The notes beneath the pieces were generated by a model that worked only from the letters and a program-made list of their open reading frames with translations, ran no database searches and was not told the DNA's origin. The position numbers and the translations under genes are program-made. Positions 1-8,759 of a stretch of 64,000 nucleotides of DNA are shown in pieces (positions within the stretch are counted from its first letter, which is position 1; the number at the start of each line of letters is the position of its first letter). The DNA is from Helicobacter pylori (lineage in GTDB: Bacteria > Campylobacterota > Campylobacteria > Campylobacterales > Helicobacteraceae): assembly GCF_001653455.1 (NCBI RefSeq), contig NZ_CP011486.1, positions 1,488,001 to 1,552,000 of the forward strand, read 5' to 3'.

Positions 1-1
1 T

Positions 2-121
<120 letters not shown>

Positions 122-137
122 TAAAGGAATAGGGCTT

Positions 138-1052
138 TTGGAAACTTTACAAACCCATAGAGTTTTACAAGCCCTGATTGGCCATTTTACCCCTTTTTTA
201 GAAAGCGGGATCACTGAGCTTATCATCAACACCGAGCAAGAGCTTTGGCTTTATAAAACCAACAACACACGAGAAAAAAAAGAGCATGCGCTTTTTAATA
301 AGGCGTTTTTACTGAGGTTTTGCGAGCAATTAGCGGGTTTTAGGGGGTTGTTTTTTGATGAAGAGCACCCTACTTTAAACTGCTCTATCCCTTTCACGCG
401 CTACAGAGTGAGCGCGAATCACTTTAGCATCACTACCAATAATCAAATCACGCTCAATATCCGTGTGCCTAGGCTTAAGCCTTTAAGTTTAGAGGATTTC
501 ACTTTCAAAGCAAGCAATCCAAAGGGTTTGAAAAATTTAGCGCTTAAAGGGCATAATATTTTAATCAGCGGGGAGACTTCAAGCGGTAAAACAAGCTTAT
601 TAAACGCTCTTTTAGATTGCGTCAATAAAGATGAAAGGGTGGTGAGCGTTGAAGACAGCCAGGAATTGGATTTAAAAGCGTTTAGTAATTGCGTGGGGCT
701 TTTAGTGGGCAAGCAAGAAAACGGGTGTTTTAATTATGAAGACGCTCTCAATATGGCCATGCGGCTAAACCCAGACAGGCTCATTGTGGGCGAGATTGAC
801 ACGAGGAATGCGGCGTTATTCTTGCGTTTAGGAAACACCGGGCATAAGGGCATGCTCTCAACCATTCACGCTAACAGCGCTCAAAACACTTTAGAAGCCC
901 TTTCAATGAATCTAAGCATGCGTTATGCGCATGTGTTGGACAAGGATTTGATGCGCGCGTATTTTAAAAGTGCAATTGATGTGATCGTGCATGTCAATAG
1001 GATCAAGAATGAGCGCCAAATCGCTGAAGTTTTATGGACTAAAGAGCTTTAA
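138..1052 (+). CDS. VirB11/TrbB-like secretion ATPase
   Basis: A 304-residue protein of the type II/IV secretion AAA+ ATPase family (VirB11, TrbB, PilT, GspE). The Walker A motif GETSSGKTS lies near residue 149, followed by an acidic VVSVEDSQEL box and by RLNPDRLIVGEI and STIHANSA, which are the Walker B and His boxes of this family. Such proteins form cytoplasmic hexamers that power secretion or pilus machines. The start is TTG at 138 with an AGGAATAGG ribosome-binding site just upstream; no ATG is available there. It ends directly before fliI with no gap, so the two are co-transcribed. No other conjugation gene is nearby, so its partner machine is unknown. It is not the cag-island VirB11, which lies elsewhere in H. 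pylori. Confidence 0.85.
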   Translation: METLQTHRVLQALIGHFTPFLESGITELIINTEQELWLYKTNNTREKKEHALFNKAFLLRFCEQLAGFRGLFFDEEHPTLNCSIPFTRYRVSANHFSITTNNQITLNIRVPRLKPLSLEDFTFKASNPKGLKNLALKGHNILISGETSSGKTSLLNALLDCVNKDERVVSVEDSQELDLKAFSNCVGLLVGKQENGCFNYEDALNMAMRLNPDRLIVGEIDTRNAALFLRLGNTGHKGMLSTIHANSAQNTLEALSMNLSMRYAHVLDKDLMRAYFKSAIDVIVHVNRIKNERQIAEVLWTKEL

Positions 1053-2357
1053 ATGCCCCTAAAATCCTTAAAAAACCGCTTGAATCAACATTTTGATCTA
1101 TCGCCTCGCTATGGGAGCGTGAAAAAAATCATGCCTAATATCGTTTATGCGGATGGTTTCAACCCGTCTGTGGGCGATGTGGTGAAGATTGAGAAAAGCG
1201 ATGGCAGCGAATGCGTGGGCATGGTGGTGGTGGTAGAAAAAGAGCAATTTGGTTTCACGCCCTTTAATTTTATAGAGGGATCTAGGGCTGGCGATAAGGT
1301 GCTGTTTTTAAAAGAGGGGCTGAATTTCCCTGTGGGGCATAGTCTTTTAGGGCGGGTGCTTAACCCTTTAGGGCAAGTGATTGACAATAAGGGGGCGTTG
1401 GATTATGAACGATTGGCTCCGGTCATTACAACGCCTATAGCCCCCTTAAAAAGAGGCTTGATTGATGAGGTTTTTAGCGTGGGAGTGAAAAGCATTGATG
1501 GGCTTTTGACTTGCGGTAAGGGGCAAAAACTGGGCATTTTTGCCGGCTCTGGGGTGGGTAAATCCACGCTAATGGGCATGATCACTAGGGGGTGTTTAGC
1601 GCCCATTAAAGTGATCGCTTTGATCGGGGAAAGGGGCAGAGAAATCCCTGAATTTATAGAAAAAAACCTAAAAGGGGATTTAAGCTCTTGCGTGTTGGTG
1701 GTCGCTACAAGCGATGATAGCCCTTTAATGCGAAAATACGGGGCGTTTTGCGCGATGAGCGTGGCGGAGTATTTTAAAAATCAAGGGCTAGACGTGTTGT
1801 TTATCATGGATTCAGTGACTCGTTTCGCTATGGCTCAAAGAGAAATCGGCTTGGCTTTAGGCGAACCGCCCACTTCCAAAGGCTACCCTCCATCCGCGCT
1901 TTCTTTATTGCCTCAATTAATGGAGAGGGCGGGCAAGGAAGAGGGAAAGGGGAGTATTACCGCTTTTTTTAGCGTGCTTGTAGAGGGCGATGATTTGAGC
2001 GACCCGATAGCCGATCAGGCTAGGAGTATTTTAGACGGGCATATTGTCTTAAGCAGGGAATTAACCGATTATGGGATCTACCCGCCTATTAATATTTTAA
2101 ACTCCGCATCAAGGGTGGCTAAAGACATTACCAGCGAGTCTCAAAACCTTTATGCGAGAAAATTCCGCCGTTTGTATGCGTTATTGAAAGAAAATGAAAT
2201 GCTCATTCGCATCGGATCTTATCAAATGGGGAATGATAAAGAGCTTGATGAAGCGATCAGTAAAAAGGCTTTAATGGAGCAATTTTTAGCGCAAGATGAA
2301 AACGCCTTGCAGCCTTTTGAACAAAGCGCTAAACAATTAGAAGAAATCTTAAAATAA
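1053..2357 (+). CDS. fliI: Flagellar type III export ATPase FliI
   Basis: The 434-residue product is the hexameric ATPase that energises unfolding and delivery of flagellar substrates at the export gate. It has the F1-beta-like fold: N-terminal beta barrel to about residue 95, Walker A GIFAGSGVGKST near 163, Walker B VLFIMDSVTRFAMAQRE near 250, then the conserved GEPPTSKGYPPS and the SILDGHIVLSREL segments typical of FliI/YscN. The length matches FliI of other epsilonproteobacteria. The ATG follows the stop of the VirB11-like gene directly (TAA then ATG), which implies translational coupling. fliQ follows after 10 bases. Confidence 0.97.
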   Translation: MPLKSLKNRLNQHFDLSPRYGSVKKIMPNIVYADGFNPSVGDVVKIEKSDGSECVGMVVVVEKEQFGFTPFNFIEGSRAGDKVLFLKEGLNFPVGHSLLGRVLNPLGQVIDNKGALDYERLAPVITTPIAPLKRGLIDEVFSVGVKSIDGLLTCGKGQKLGIFAGSGVGKSTLMGMITRGCLAPIKVIALIGERGREIPEFIEKNLKGDLSSCVLVVATSDDSPLMRKYGAFCAMSVAEYFKNQGLDVLFIMDSVTRFAMAQREIGLALGEPPTSKGYPPSALSLLPQLMERAGKEEGKGSITAFFSVLVEGDDLSDPIADQARSILDGHIVLSRELTDYGIYPPINILNSASRVAKDITSESQNLYARKFRRLYALLKENEMLIRIGSYQMGNDKELDEAISKKALMEQFLAQDENALQPFEQSAKQLEEILK

Positions 2358-2367
2358 AGGGAATATC

Positions 2368-2634
2368 ATGGAATCACAGCTCATGAAACTCGCTATTGAA
2401 ACTTATAAAATCACTTTGATGATTTCTTTACCGGTCTTATTGGTGGGGTTAGTGGTGGGGTTGTTGGTGAGTATTTTTCAAGCGACCACTCAAATCAATG
2501 AAATGACTTTGTCTTTTGTGCCTAAGATTTTAGCGGTGATTGGCGTGCTGATTTTAACCATGCCGTGGATGACTAACATGCTTTTAGATTACACCAAAAC
2601 CTTAATCAAGCTCATTCCTAAAATCATAGGCTAG
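2368..2634 (+). CDS. fliQ: Flagellar export gate protein FliQ
   Basis: An 88-residue inner-membrane protein with two hydrophobic helices (about residues 14-40 and 52-75). These are linked by the conserved FQATTQINEMTLSFVPK loop that defines FliQ/SpaQ/YscS. Several copies assemble with FliP and FliR into the export-gate helix through which flagellar subunits pass. It lies 10 bases after fliI, with AAGGGAATATC before its ATG, and 3 bases before murB. Linkage of a flagellar gate gene to the export ATPase gene supports both calls. Confidence 0.95.
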   Translation: MESQLMKLAIETYKITLMISLPVLLVGLVVGLLVSIFQATTQINEMTLSFVPKILAVIGVLILTMPWMTNMLLDYTKTLIKLIPKIIG

Positions 2635-2637
2635 AAA

Positions 2638-3417
2638 ATGCTAGAAACTATTATTGATTTTTCTCGTTATAGCAGCGTGAAGATCGGTACGCCTTTAAAA
2701 GTGAGCGTTTTAGAAAAGGATAATGAAACCTCTCAAGAACACCAGATCATAGGGCTAGCGAATAACCTTTTAATCGCTCCTAGTGCGAAAAATCTCGCCC
2801 TTTTAGGCCCCAACTATGATTATATTTGCGATAGGGGCGAATGCATTGAAATAGGAGGGGCGACGAATTCTTCTAAAATTTTTGGCTATTTTAGGGCGAA
2901 TGGTTTAGGGGGTTTGGAGTTTTTGGGGCAATTGCCTGGCACTTTGGGGGCGTTAGTCAAAATGAATGCCGGCATGAAAGAATTTGAAATAAAAAATGTT
3001 TTAGAAAGCGCTTGCATTAATAATGAATGGCTAGAAAATGAAGCGTTAGGCTTAGATTATCGCAGTAGTAAATTCAACGGCGTTGTTTTAAGGGCTAGGT
3101 TTAAAAAAACGCATGGTTTTAGAGGAGAAGTCTTAAAAGCGTGTCAAAGCATGCGCAAAAGCCACCCCAAATTGCCTAATTTTGGGAGCTGTTTTAAAAA
3201 CCCGCCTAATGATTATGCAGGCAGGCTTTTAGAGGGAGTGGGCTTAAGGGGTTATTGTTTGAAAAGGGTGGGCTTTGCTAAAGAGCATGCGAATTTTTTG
3301 GTGAATTTGGGGGGCGCAGAATTTGAAGAAGCGCTGGATTTGATAGAGTTAGCCAAAATTAGAGTGTTGCAAGAATACGGCATTCTTTTAGAAGAAGAAG
3401 TGAAAATTTTAAGGTAG
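2638..3417 (+). CDS. murB: UDP-N-acetylenolpyruvoylglucosamine reductase MurB
   Basis: Second committed step of peptidoglycan precursor synthesis: NADPH-dependent, FAD-containing reduction of UDP-GlcNAc-enolpyruvate to UDP-MurNAc in the cytosol. At 259 residues it is a short form (type II MurB) lacking the extra loop of the E. coli enzyme. Recognisable parts are YSSVKIG at the start, the FAD-binding GLEFLGQLPGTLGALVKMN segment near residue 98, and the active-site LPNFGSCFKNP (Ser proton donor) near 180. It follows fliQ by 3 bases and probably shares its transcript, although the functions are unrelated. Confidence 0.95.
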   Translation: MLETIIDFSRYSSVKIGTPLKVSVLEKDNETSQEHQIIGLANNLLIAPSAKNLALLGPNYDYICDRGECIEIGGATNSSKIFGYFRANGLGGLEFLGQLPGTLGALVKMNAGMKEFEIKNVLESACINNEWLENEALGLDYRSSKFNGVVLRARFKKTHGFRGEVLKACQSMRKSHPKLPNFGSCFKNPPNDYAGRLLEGVGLRGYCLKRVGFAKEHANFLVNLGGAEFEEALDLIELAKIRVLQEYGILLEEEVKILR

Positions 3418-3450
3418 GGTTGAAAAGCGTTTTTAAACTAAGATCATTCT

Positions 3451-3480
3451 AACTTAAGCTTTAAAAAAGAGCTTTAAGTT
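3451..3480 (+). terminator. AT-rich stem-loop after murB
   Basis: Arms AACTTAAGCT (3451-3460) and AGCTTTAAGTT (3470-3480) pair with one bulge around a short A-rich loop, 34 bases after the murB stop. There is no long T run, so it is a weak intrinsic-terminator candidate for the fliI-fliQ-murB transcript. Confidence 0.4.
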
Positions 3481-3482
3481 AA

Positions 3483-3683
3483 ATCGTTCATATCCCCACT
3501 ACCAATAAGTTGTCAAACCGATTCAAAAGCTTTAATGAGCATGTGAAGCTACCACTCATCAATATTGGGAGCGGAATAGATGAGAGTGTTATTGATAGCG
3601 ATAGTGGGAAGTCTTATGATGGCTTAGGGGATTATGGAGTGATATTTATCATAGGGTTCAACATTCAAGCGATGAGTTTGTAA
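3483..3683 (+). pseudogene. Gene remnant without start codon
   Basis: Between murB and the next gene (3418-3806) there is no complete gene. One frame is open from 3483 (just after a TAA at 3480) to TAA at 3681, about 66 codons. It encodes an ordinary mixed-composition peptide with INIGSGIDESVID and DGLGDYGVIF segments but has no ATG, GTG or TTG before residue 10 and no ribosome-binding site. I do not recognise the family. It looks like the tail of a decayed gene, consistent with a degenerating junction next to a phase-variable gene. The remaining bases to 3806 are AT-rich with nothing I can name. Confidence 0.35.
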
Positions 3684-3806
3684 AAGAAAAAATCATTTAA
3701 TGGGATAAGTTTTTGGGTTTTTTAAAGGGATTTCTTGAATGAGTTTAAAGGATTAAAAGAGAGCTTTTTATTAAAACTGATACAACAATCCGGCTAAAGT
3801 AAGCCT

Positions 3807-5478
3807 TTATTTTTCAGTTTTATCATAATCCATGCCACCATGACAAACAATCCTTTTTCTTTGGGTGTCAAATTGGGGGCTAAAAAGGTTTTTACTCTCT
3901 ATCGCATCTTTAGTGTGGATGCCCACCAAAGGCAAAAGGGAGTGGATTAAATCATCGCTCATGAAAGGCTTGTTGAGCGCGTTTTTAATCAACTCCACTT
4001 TCTTGGGGTGTTTTTCTTTAAAAATACCGCTCACATAAATCATGAAAGGGATTTCCACGCCCGCTTTAGAACATCTATGCCCATAAGTAGGGCCGCTTTC
4101 AAAAATATCTTGTGCATGGTCGCTCAAATAAAACACAATAGCGTCTTTATCTTTAAAGAGGTTAAAAATTTCATTCAAAACAAAGTCGTTGTAATAAAGC
4201 GAATTGACATAATCAGTAACGATTTGCTTGTCTTTGTCATTACTCACATGCAAATGAGAAAAAGGCAAATCGCTTGTTTTGAATTTGGCAAAGCTTTGAG
4301 GGAAACGATCGGCATACCAACTGTGTGATCCTAACAAGTGGAACACGATAAAATTCTTGCTTTTTAATTGGGATTGGACATTTTTAGAATAAAATTTCAC
4401 CAGCTCTTCATCGTATGGGCCGTAGTCTCCTAGGATATAGTAGCGGTTTTGAGAACGATCAGAGACTAGATTTTGCGTGATCCCCCATTGATCAATGATT
4501 TGTTTTTCTAGCCAAAAAGTTTCATAATGGGATCGCTTGAAAATATCTATCATGTTGTGGTATTCATACCAAGGCTTAGTCGTTTCAGCGTCGCTATAAT
4601 TGAGCAAGCTTATAAAGACATCAGAGGTGTGGGCTTCTTTGCTTATAGTGTTAGAAAATACGAACAGGCTACTCTCTCTCTCTCTCTCTCTCGTTAGCGA
4701 GTTCGCTCAATAAGGGGTTATTAGGAACGCTATAACCATAAAGTTGCATGAAATTTCTGCTCGCACTTTCGCCGATGACTAAGACAACATTTTCAACATC
4801 GCCCATGCCAGAAAGATAGCCGCTTGGTAAATAGAGGTTCTTTAAAGCGCTATAAAATTTTATGGCTCGTTGGCGATCAAACAAACTCAAATAAGTAGAA
4901 TAAAATCCCCTAGCTAAGGAAAGAGAACGCAATGATTTTTTTAAAATAGCGTCGTTATTTGCAAGGGGTTTAATGTTACGAACGCTCCCTATCGTAAGGA
5001 CAGAAGCTCCTAAAACGCTCGCTATCATGCTAGGCACAAGCGCTCTAAAACGAATCATTTTAATAGCCACTAACAAAGCGATCAAAATCAAAGCGTAGTA
5101 AAGCAAATAGTTTTTATAGCTTTTTATAAACGCCATCGTTTCAGAGCCATTGGTGGCTAAAAGCGTGTCAATCAAGCCTTTTGAAAAAGGCATTTTAAAC
5201 ATAAAAAGCGTAAAAATTTCTGCCACGCTAAGAGCGATACCGCCCCCTATAAACAGCCATTCTAATGAATATCTCAAGCGCTTTTTAGGGATTAGAGTGC
5301 AACCATAATACGCCACAAACCCGATTAAAAAAGCGCCTAAAAAGCCTTTAGAGAAAGAAAACAAATCGTTATTCCTATAAGCGTTAGCTAGAGCGTTGCA
5401 TAAAAGAAACATTAAAAATTTTTCATCTAACGCCACGCTCCTTACAAAGAATTTTAAAAACTTCAATAATTTTTCCAT
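3807..5478 (-). pseudogene. Phase-variable phosphoethanolamine-transferase-like gene (copy 1), out of frame
   Basis: Two open segments, 5478-4669 and 4607-3807, form one gene of about 555 residues split by a (GA)10 tract at 4672-4692. The first half has about five hydrophobic helices and ends in IGESASRNFMQLYGY, the start of the sulfatase-fold domain of EptA/OpgE-type transferases. After the tract the right frame continues with an ISKEAHTSDVF segment (probable nucleophile Thr), and then FYLSDHAQDIFES and HRCSKAGVEIPF metal-site regions. Such enzymes move phosphoethanolamine from phosphatidylethanolamine to lipid A or other glycans at the outer face of the inner membrane. In this state translation stops at TAG directly after the repeat, before the catalytic residues, so the gene is off. 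The tract needs 8 or 11 GA units to be on. It lies 11 bases downstream of the glycosyltransferase gene and has a paralog at 33422-35088. Confidence 0.85.
4672..4692 (-). repeat. (GA)10 phase-variation tract in transferase copy 1
   Basis: A 21-base alternating GA/CT tract inside the coding region. Reading on the minus strand, AAC is followed by seven Glu/Arg codons and then TAG. Adding one unit or removing two restores the frame to the conserved downstream sequence, so slipped-strand mispairing would switch the gene on. Confidence 0.92.
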
Positions 5479-5489
5479 GAAAATGTCTT

Positions 5490-6593
5490 TTAAGAAAATT
5501 TGAAAACTTTTTTCAAAATATTTTTTATTCTATAACAAAAATAATCCCTAATCGTTTGCGATCGGATGTGGGTTTTAAAAGATTGCATTTGTTGGTCTTT
5601 GGCCATTTCAAGGCGTTCTTTAAAAAAATCGTTTTTAAAAGGGGTGCAAAACAGGTTTGCAAGCCAAAAACCCGCTGCGGCTTCATAGCAAATCAAGCGA
5701 TCGTTTAAAAAACTGATAGAATGCCAGGGCTTGTATTTGATGAAATGGAGCATGACGATATTTTTAGAGTGGTGTTGGTTGAAAAAGTCAGAATAGCAAT
5801 TATAATGGATGGGCAGTTCTAAAACGCGCTTCCAAAACACCATATTGATCAAACATTGTTCAGGGTAGAAAAGATCTTTCCCCCTAGTTTTTAAAAATTC
5901 TAAAGCGATTTTTTCAAACCCATTTTCGCGCCATAAATCTAAATTCGCCACCAAAAAGCCCATGTTAAAGCCTTGGTGGATGCGTTGCAATTCGCTAGCG
6001 CTAAAGCGCGAAAAATCAATTTTAAAATTCTTGCAAGCGCATTGGATAAAATGGCAAAAGGCTTCAAAAGAAAGGTGAGAAAAAGTGTCTCTCACCATGC
6101 CAAGCAATTTAGTGGGGTCGTTATCCAGTGCAAAATAAGCGCTTGCAATATCGCCTAAAAACACCGTATCCACATCTATGGAAATGATTTTGGAATAATT
6201 AGGGAAGAGCGAAGCGAGCAAGAGCCGGCACAAAATGAGAAGCCCGCCATAACGCTTGGAGCAAGACTCATTAAGATAGCTTTCTATGGAATGATCCAAT
6301 GAATTGATGTCTATAAACTCCAATGAAGCAAATTCCTTAAAAGGCTCAATGGTTTTTAAAAGTTTGTTTTGCTGCTCTAAAGTTACCCCTTTAATCAAAC
6401 AATGGATTTTATACACGATGTTAGCGGGTGAAAGTTTGTTGTTTTGGTTGATGGGGCTAAAATCTATCGTGCTTGTGTGCTTGCTTGCATGTGAGAGTAA
6501 AGAATAAAGGCTCACGCCTGCCCCTAGCGCGTAATTCTTATCAAAACTCATGAAAATAGGGATAACTTGATTGGGCGAGGTTTGCGCGTTCAT
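5490..6593 (-). CDS. Glycosyltransferase family 8 (LPS glucosyltransferase-like)
   Basis: A 367-residue protein of the GT8 family (RfaJ/WaaJ, glycogenin, galactinol synthase). The N-terminal IPIFMSFDKNYALGAGVSL is the nucleotide-sugar site, and IISIDVDTVFLGDI near residue 135 holds the DxD metal motif. A later HHSKNIVMLHF segment carries the conserved His, and a basic amphipathic tail (about the last 35 residues) may bind the membrane. The likely role is adding a hexose during LPS core synthesis; I recall this as HP1416, annotated as an LPS 1,2-glucosyltransferase. The ATG overlaps the miaA stop (ATGA), and the phase-variable transferase follows after 11 bases, which suggests a shared transcript and a surface-glycan role. 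Confidence 0.85.
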   Translation of the reverse strand: MNAQTSPNQVIPIFMSFDKNYALGAGVSLYSLLSHASKHTSTIDFSPINQNNKLSPANIVYKIHCLIKGVTLEQQNKLLKTIEPFKEFASLEFIDINSLDHSIESYLNESCSKRYGGLLILCRLLLASLFPNYSKIISIDVDTVFLGDIASAYFALDNDPTKLLGMVRDTFSHLSFEAFCHFIQCACKNFKIDFSRFSASELQRIHQGFNMGFLVANLDLWRENGFEKIALEFLKTRGKDLFYPEQCLINMVFWKRVLELPIHYNCYSDFFNQHHSKNIVMLHFIKYKPWHSISFLNDRLICYEAAAGFWLANLFCTPFKNDFFKERLEMAKDQQMQSFKTHIRSQTIRDYFCYRIKNILKKVFKFS

Positions 6594-7516
6594 TGGTTAT
6601 TCTTTGAGTTTGTTAGCGCTTTTTGAGCGCTTAAAATCGCATGCCTAACTTCTTCAACGCTCCCTATATAAAGGTTATGGAATTGGGTTTTATTGAAAGT
6701 GTTTTGGCGCTTGGCTAATTGTATGGTGTTAGAGATAATCGCTTCTTCTAATTCCTTTAAAGTGAGCTGTTTTTCTAAATAAAGAATGCTCTCTTTAACG
6801 CCTATGGCCTTAAAGGGCTGCGAATCTTTGGGGTATTGGGCATAAAGGGCTTTGATTTCTTCAATAAGACCGCAATCAAGCATGTTTTTGGTGCGCTGTT
6901 TGATGTTGTTATGAAGCGTGCTTTTTTCAATAGATAGAGCGAATAATGAGATAGCATGCTCAAAGGGTTTTTTGGGGTTTTTTTGAAAATACTCGCTTGG
7001 GGGCGTATGGGTGGCATAAAAGATTTCTAAAGCCTTATGAATGCGGTAAGTGTCGTTTGGATGGATTTTAGAAGCCATGTTAGGGTCAATGGATTTTAAA
7101 AAAGTATAAGGGTTAGAAAGGGTGGCAATTTCTCGCTCTATTTTTAAAATTTGATCGCTACTGAGTTTTGGCATGCGGCTCAAACCTTCTAAAATGGCTT
7201 TGAGGTAAAAACTGCTCCCCCCCACAATGAGTAAAATCTCTTTTGGGGATACTTTCATGGCGTCTTCTAAAAGGGTTTTAAAAAGGGGAGCGTTATTTTT
7301 TTCATCAATGTTAAGGCAGTCTAGGGCGTAATGTTTGATGTTTTTTCGTTCTTTTAGGCTGGGTTTAGCCGAAGCGATATTAATCTCTTTATAAATGCTC
7401 AAAGAATCCAAAGAAAAGATTTCTGCATCTAATGTTTGGGCTAGTTCAATAGAAAGAGCGCTTTTCCCGCTCCCGCTAGGCCCTAGAAGCGCGATGAGTT
7501 TCTTAGGCGTTTTGAT
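6590..7516 (-). CDS. miaA: tRNA dimethylallyltransferase MiaA, no canonical start codon
   Basis: MiaA adds a dimethylallyl group to A37 of tRNAs that read UNN codons. The ATP/DMAPP P-loop LLGPSGSGKS is encoded at about 7460-7490, and the frame is open back to a TGA near 7540. In that stretch there is no ATG, GTG or TTG. The first such codon is the TTG at 7411, which lies after the P-loop and would give a dead enzyme. An ATC at 7514-7516 lies 7 bases after a good GGGAG ribosome-binding site and begins the expected I-K-T-P-K-K sequence, so I place the start there (308 residues). From memory, other strains begin with M-K at this point. Further motifs are IFSLDSLSIYK and LLIVGGSSFYLKAI. The gene overlaps the rsfS end by 14 bases and glycosyltransferase by 4. 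Confidence 0.85.
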   Translation of the reverse strand: MKTPKKLIALLGPSGSGKSALSIELAQTLDAEIFSLDSLSIYKEINIASAKPSLKERKNIKHYALDCLNIDEKNNAPLFKTLLEDAMKVSPKEILLIVGGSSFYLKAILEGLSRMPKLSSDQILKIEREIATLSNPYTFLKSIDPNMASKIHPNDTYRIHKALEIFYATHTPPSEYFQKNPKKPFEHAISLFALSIEKSTLHNNIKQRTKNMLDCGLIEEIKALYAQYPKDSQPFKAIGVKESILYLEKQLTLKELEEAIISNTIQLAKRQNTFNKTQFHNLYIGSVEEVRHAILSAQKALTNSKNNQ

Positions 7517-7844
7517 AAGTAAGCTCCCTTTTATAAGCGTTCAAAAACCCTTCTAAATCAAATTTTTTACGGCATTCTTCTGTGAAAAGATGGATCATCA
7601 AATCCCCCAAATCCAAAATGATCCACTCTTCATTAGACTCATCTATCTGGTAAAAGACTTCGCCTAAAGGCTTAAGGGTGTTTTTAAGTGCATCTAGTAA
7701 AGAAAGGGCATGCTTACTCGCTAGAGTGGTGGCGATAATAACATCTTCTACCAAATAAGGGGTTTTAGACAAATCAATATGCGTAATATCAAAAGCCTTT
7801 TTCTCGTCTAATAAAGCCGTAATCATCTCTATGCGTTTGTTCAT
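7503..7844 (-). CDS. rsfS: Ribosomal silencing factor RsfS (YbeB/Iojap)
   Basis: A 113-residue Iojap/YbeB-family protein that binds ribosomal protein L14 and blocks subunit joining when nutrients are scarce. The family signature is visible as FDITHIDLSKTPYLVEDVII near the start and EWIILDLGDLMIHLF near residue 70. The ATG at 7842-7844 starts the minus-strand group rsfS-miaA-glycosyltransferase-transferase. It is divergent from queF, with 58 bases between the starts. Confidence 0.93.
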   Translation of the reverse strand: MNKRIEMITALLDEKKAFDITHIDLSKTPYLVEDVIIATTLASKHALSLLDALKNTLKPLGEVFYQIDESNEEWIILDLGDLMIHLFTEECRKKFDLEGFLNAYKRELTYQNA

Positions 7845-7902
7845 GAATTTCCTAAAAAATGGGTTAAAATAGCCTTATTATAACTTAAATCAAGGAATAT
7901 TC

Positions 7903-8349
7903 ATGAGCTCTGAATTAAACCTTAAATTATTAGGCGCTAAAACGCCCTATATTTTTGAATACAATAAAGATTTGTTGGAAGCTTTCCCTAACCCAAACCC
8001 CAATTTAGACCCCTTAATCACCTTAGAATGCAAGGAATTTACAAGCCTTTGCCCAATCACTTCCCAACCGGATTTTGGCGCTATTTATATCCGCTACATC
8101 CCTAAAGACAAAATGGTAGAAAGCAAGTCTTTAAAACTCTATTTATTCAGTTACAGAAACCATGGGAGTTTTCATGAGAGCTGTATCAATACGATTTTAC
8201 TGGATTTAGTGGAGTTGTTAGAGCCAAAGTATTTGGAAGTGTATGGGGATTTTGCCTCTAGAGGCGGGATTGCGATCAAGCCCTTTGTGAACTATGCGAT
8301 CAAAGAATACCAAGACTTTAAAGAAAAACGCCTTTTGAATGCGAAATAA
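7903..8349 (+). CDS. queF: NADPH-dependent 7-cyano-7-deazaguanine reductase QueF
   Basis: QueF reduces preQ0 to preQ1 in queuosine synthesis for tRNA wobble position 34. The 148-residue product is the short single-domain T-fold form. The catalytic Cys is in FTSLCPITSQPDFG near residue 50 (thioimide formation), with the NADPH-binding QueF motif ESKSLKLYLFSYRNHGSFHE near 78-97 and the substrate Glu/His just after. It follows a start with AAGGAATATTC spacing. Its AT-rich intergenic region of 58 bases is shared with rsfS on the other strand. Confidence 0.95.
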   Translation: MSSELNLKLLGAKTPYIFEYNKDLLEAFPNPNPNLDPLITLECKEFTSLCPITSQPDFGAIYIRYIPKDKMVESKSLKLYLFSYRNHGSFHESCINTILLDLVELLEPKYLEVYGDFASRGGIAIKPFVNYAIKEYQDFKEKRLLNAK

Positions 8350-8512
8350 TATGCCGTTAAATTATGCATTAATTTTTTGCATTAAAATGACTTGTTAAGG
8401 AATTAAGGAGCGTGCAATGATGAAATGCATTTTTAAAAATTTGCTTTCTCTCTTATAAGATTCCGATCTTTTGTTCTTAATATTCAAATCATTTAATGTT
8501 TTTAATTTTTTC

Positions 8513-8542
8513 AACCCCATATCGTTTTTTGCATGTGGGGTT
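8513..8542. other. Stem-loop ahead of the small-gene cluster
   Basis: Arms AACCCCA (8513-8519) and TGGGGTT (8536-8542) pair around a T-rich loop, in the 216-base gap between queF and the next small gene. No T tract follows on either strand, so it may be a leader hairpin or weak terminator. Confidence 0.35.
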
Positions 8543-8565
8543 AATAAAGTTAAAAAGGAGCGAAA

Positions 8566-8754
8566 ATGTCTGGATATCCTGGACATATACCTGGACCTAT
8601 AAAAGAAGAACCTTTAAAAAGAATCGCTGATGCGTTAGAGGTAATGGCGCAAGCGATGCAAGATTCAGTCAAACAGCAAGAAAAAATCGTTCAAGTCATG
8701 CAAGATTCAGTCAAAAAGCAAGAAGAAATTGCTAATAGAGATAACAGAGGTTAG
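8566..8754 (+). CDS. Small coiled-coil protein, unknown function
   Basis: A 62-residue protein with a strong AAGGAG ribosome-binding site 7 bases before ATG. It starts with a Gly/Pro-rich stretch (SGYPGHIPGPIKEEP) and then becomes a predicted amphipathic helix. Within the helix a unit is duplicated: MQDSVKQQEKI and MQDSVKKQEEI, 14 residues apart. There is no signal peptide or membrane helix. It is the first of three tiny genes (8566, 8760, 8970) next to a restriction-modification pair. I do not recognise the family; short heptad-like repeats suggest self-association. Confidence 0.6.
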   Translation: MSGYPGHIPGPIKEEPLKRIADALEVMAQAMQDSVKQQEKIVQVMQDSVKKQEEIANRDNRG

Positions 8755-8759
8755 TAAAA

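Noticed and set aside
8395-8586. A 63-codon minus-strand frame opposite the start of the small-gene cluster
   Set aside because: It lies opposite the leader and start of a plus-strand gene with a strong ribosome-binding site and has no site of its own.
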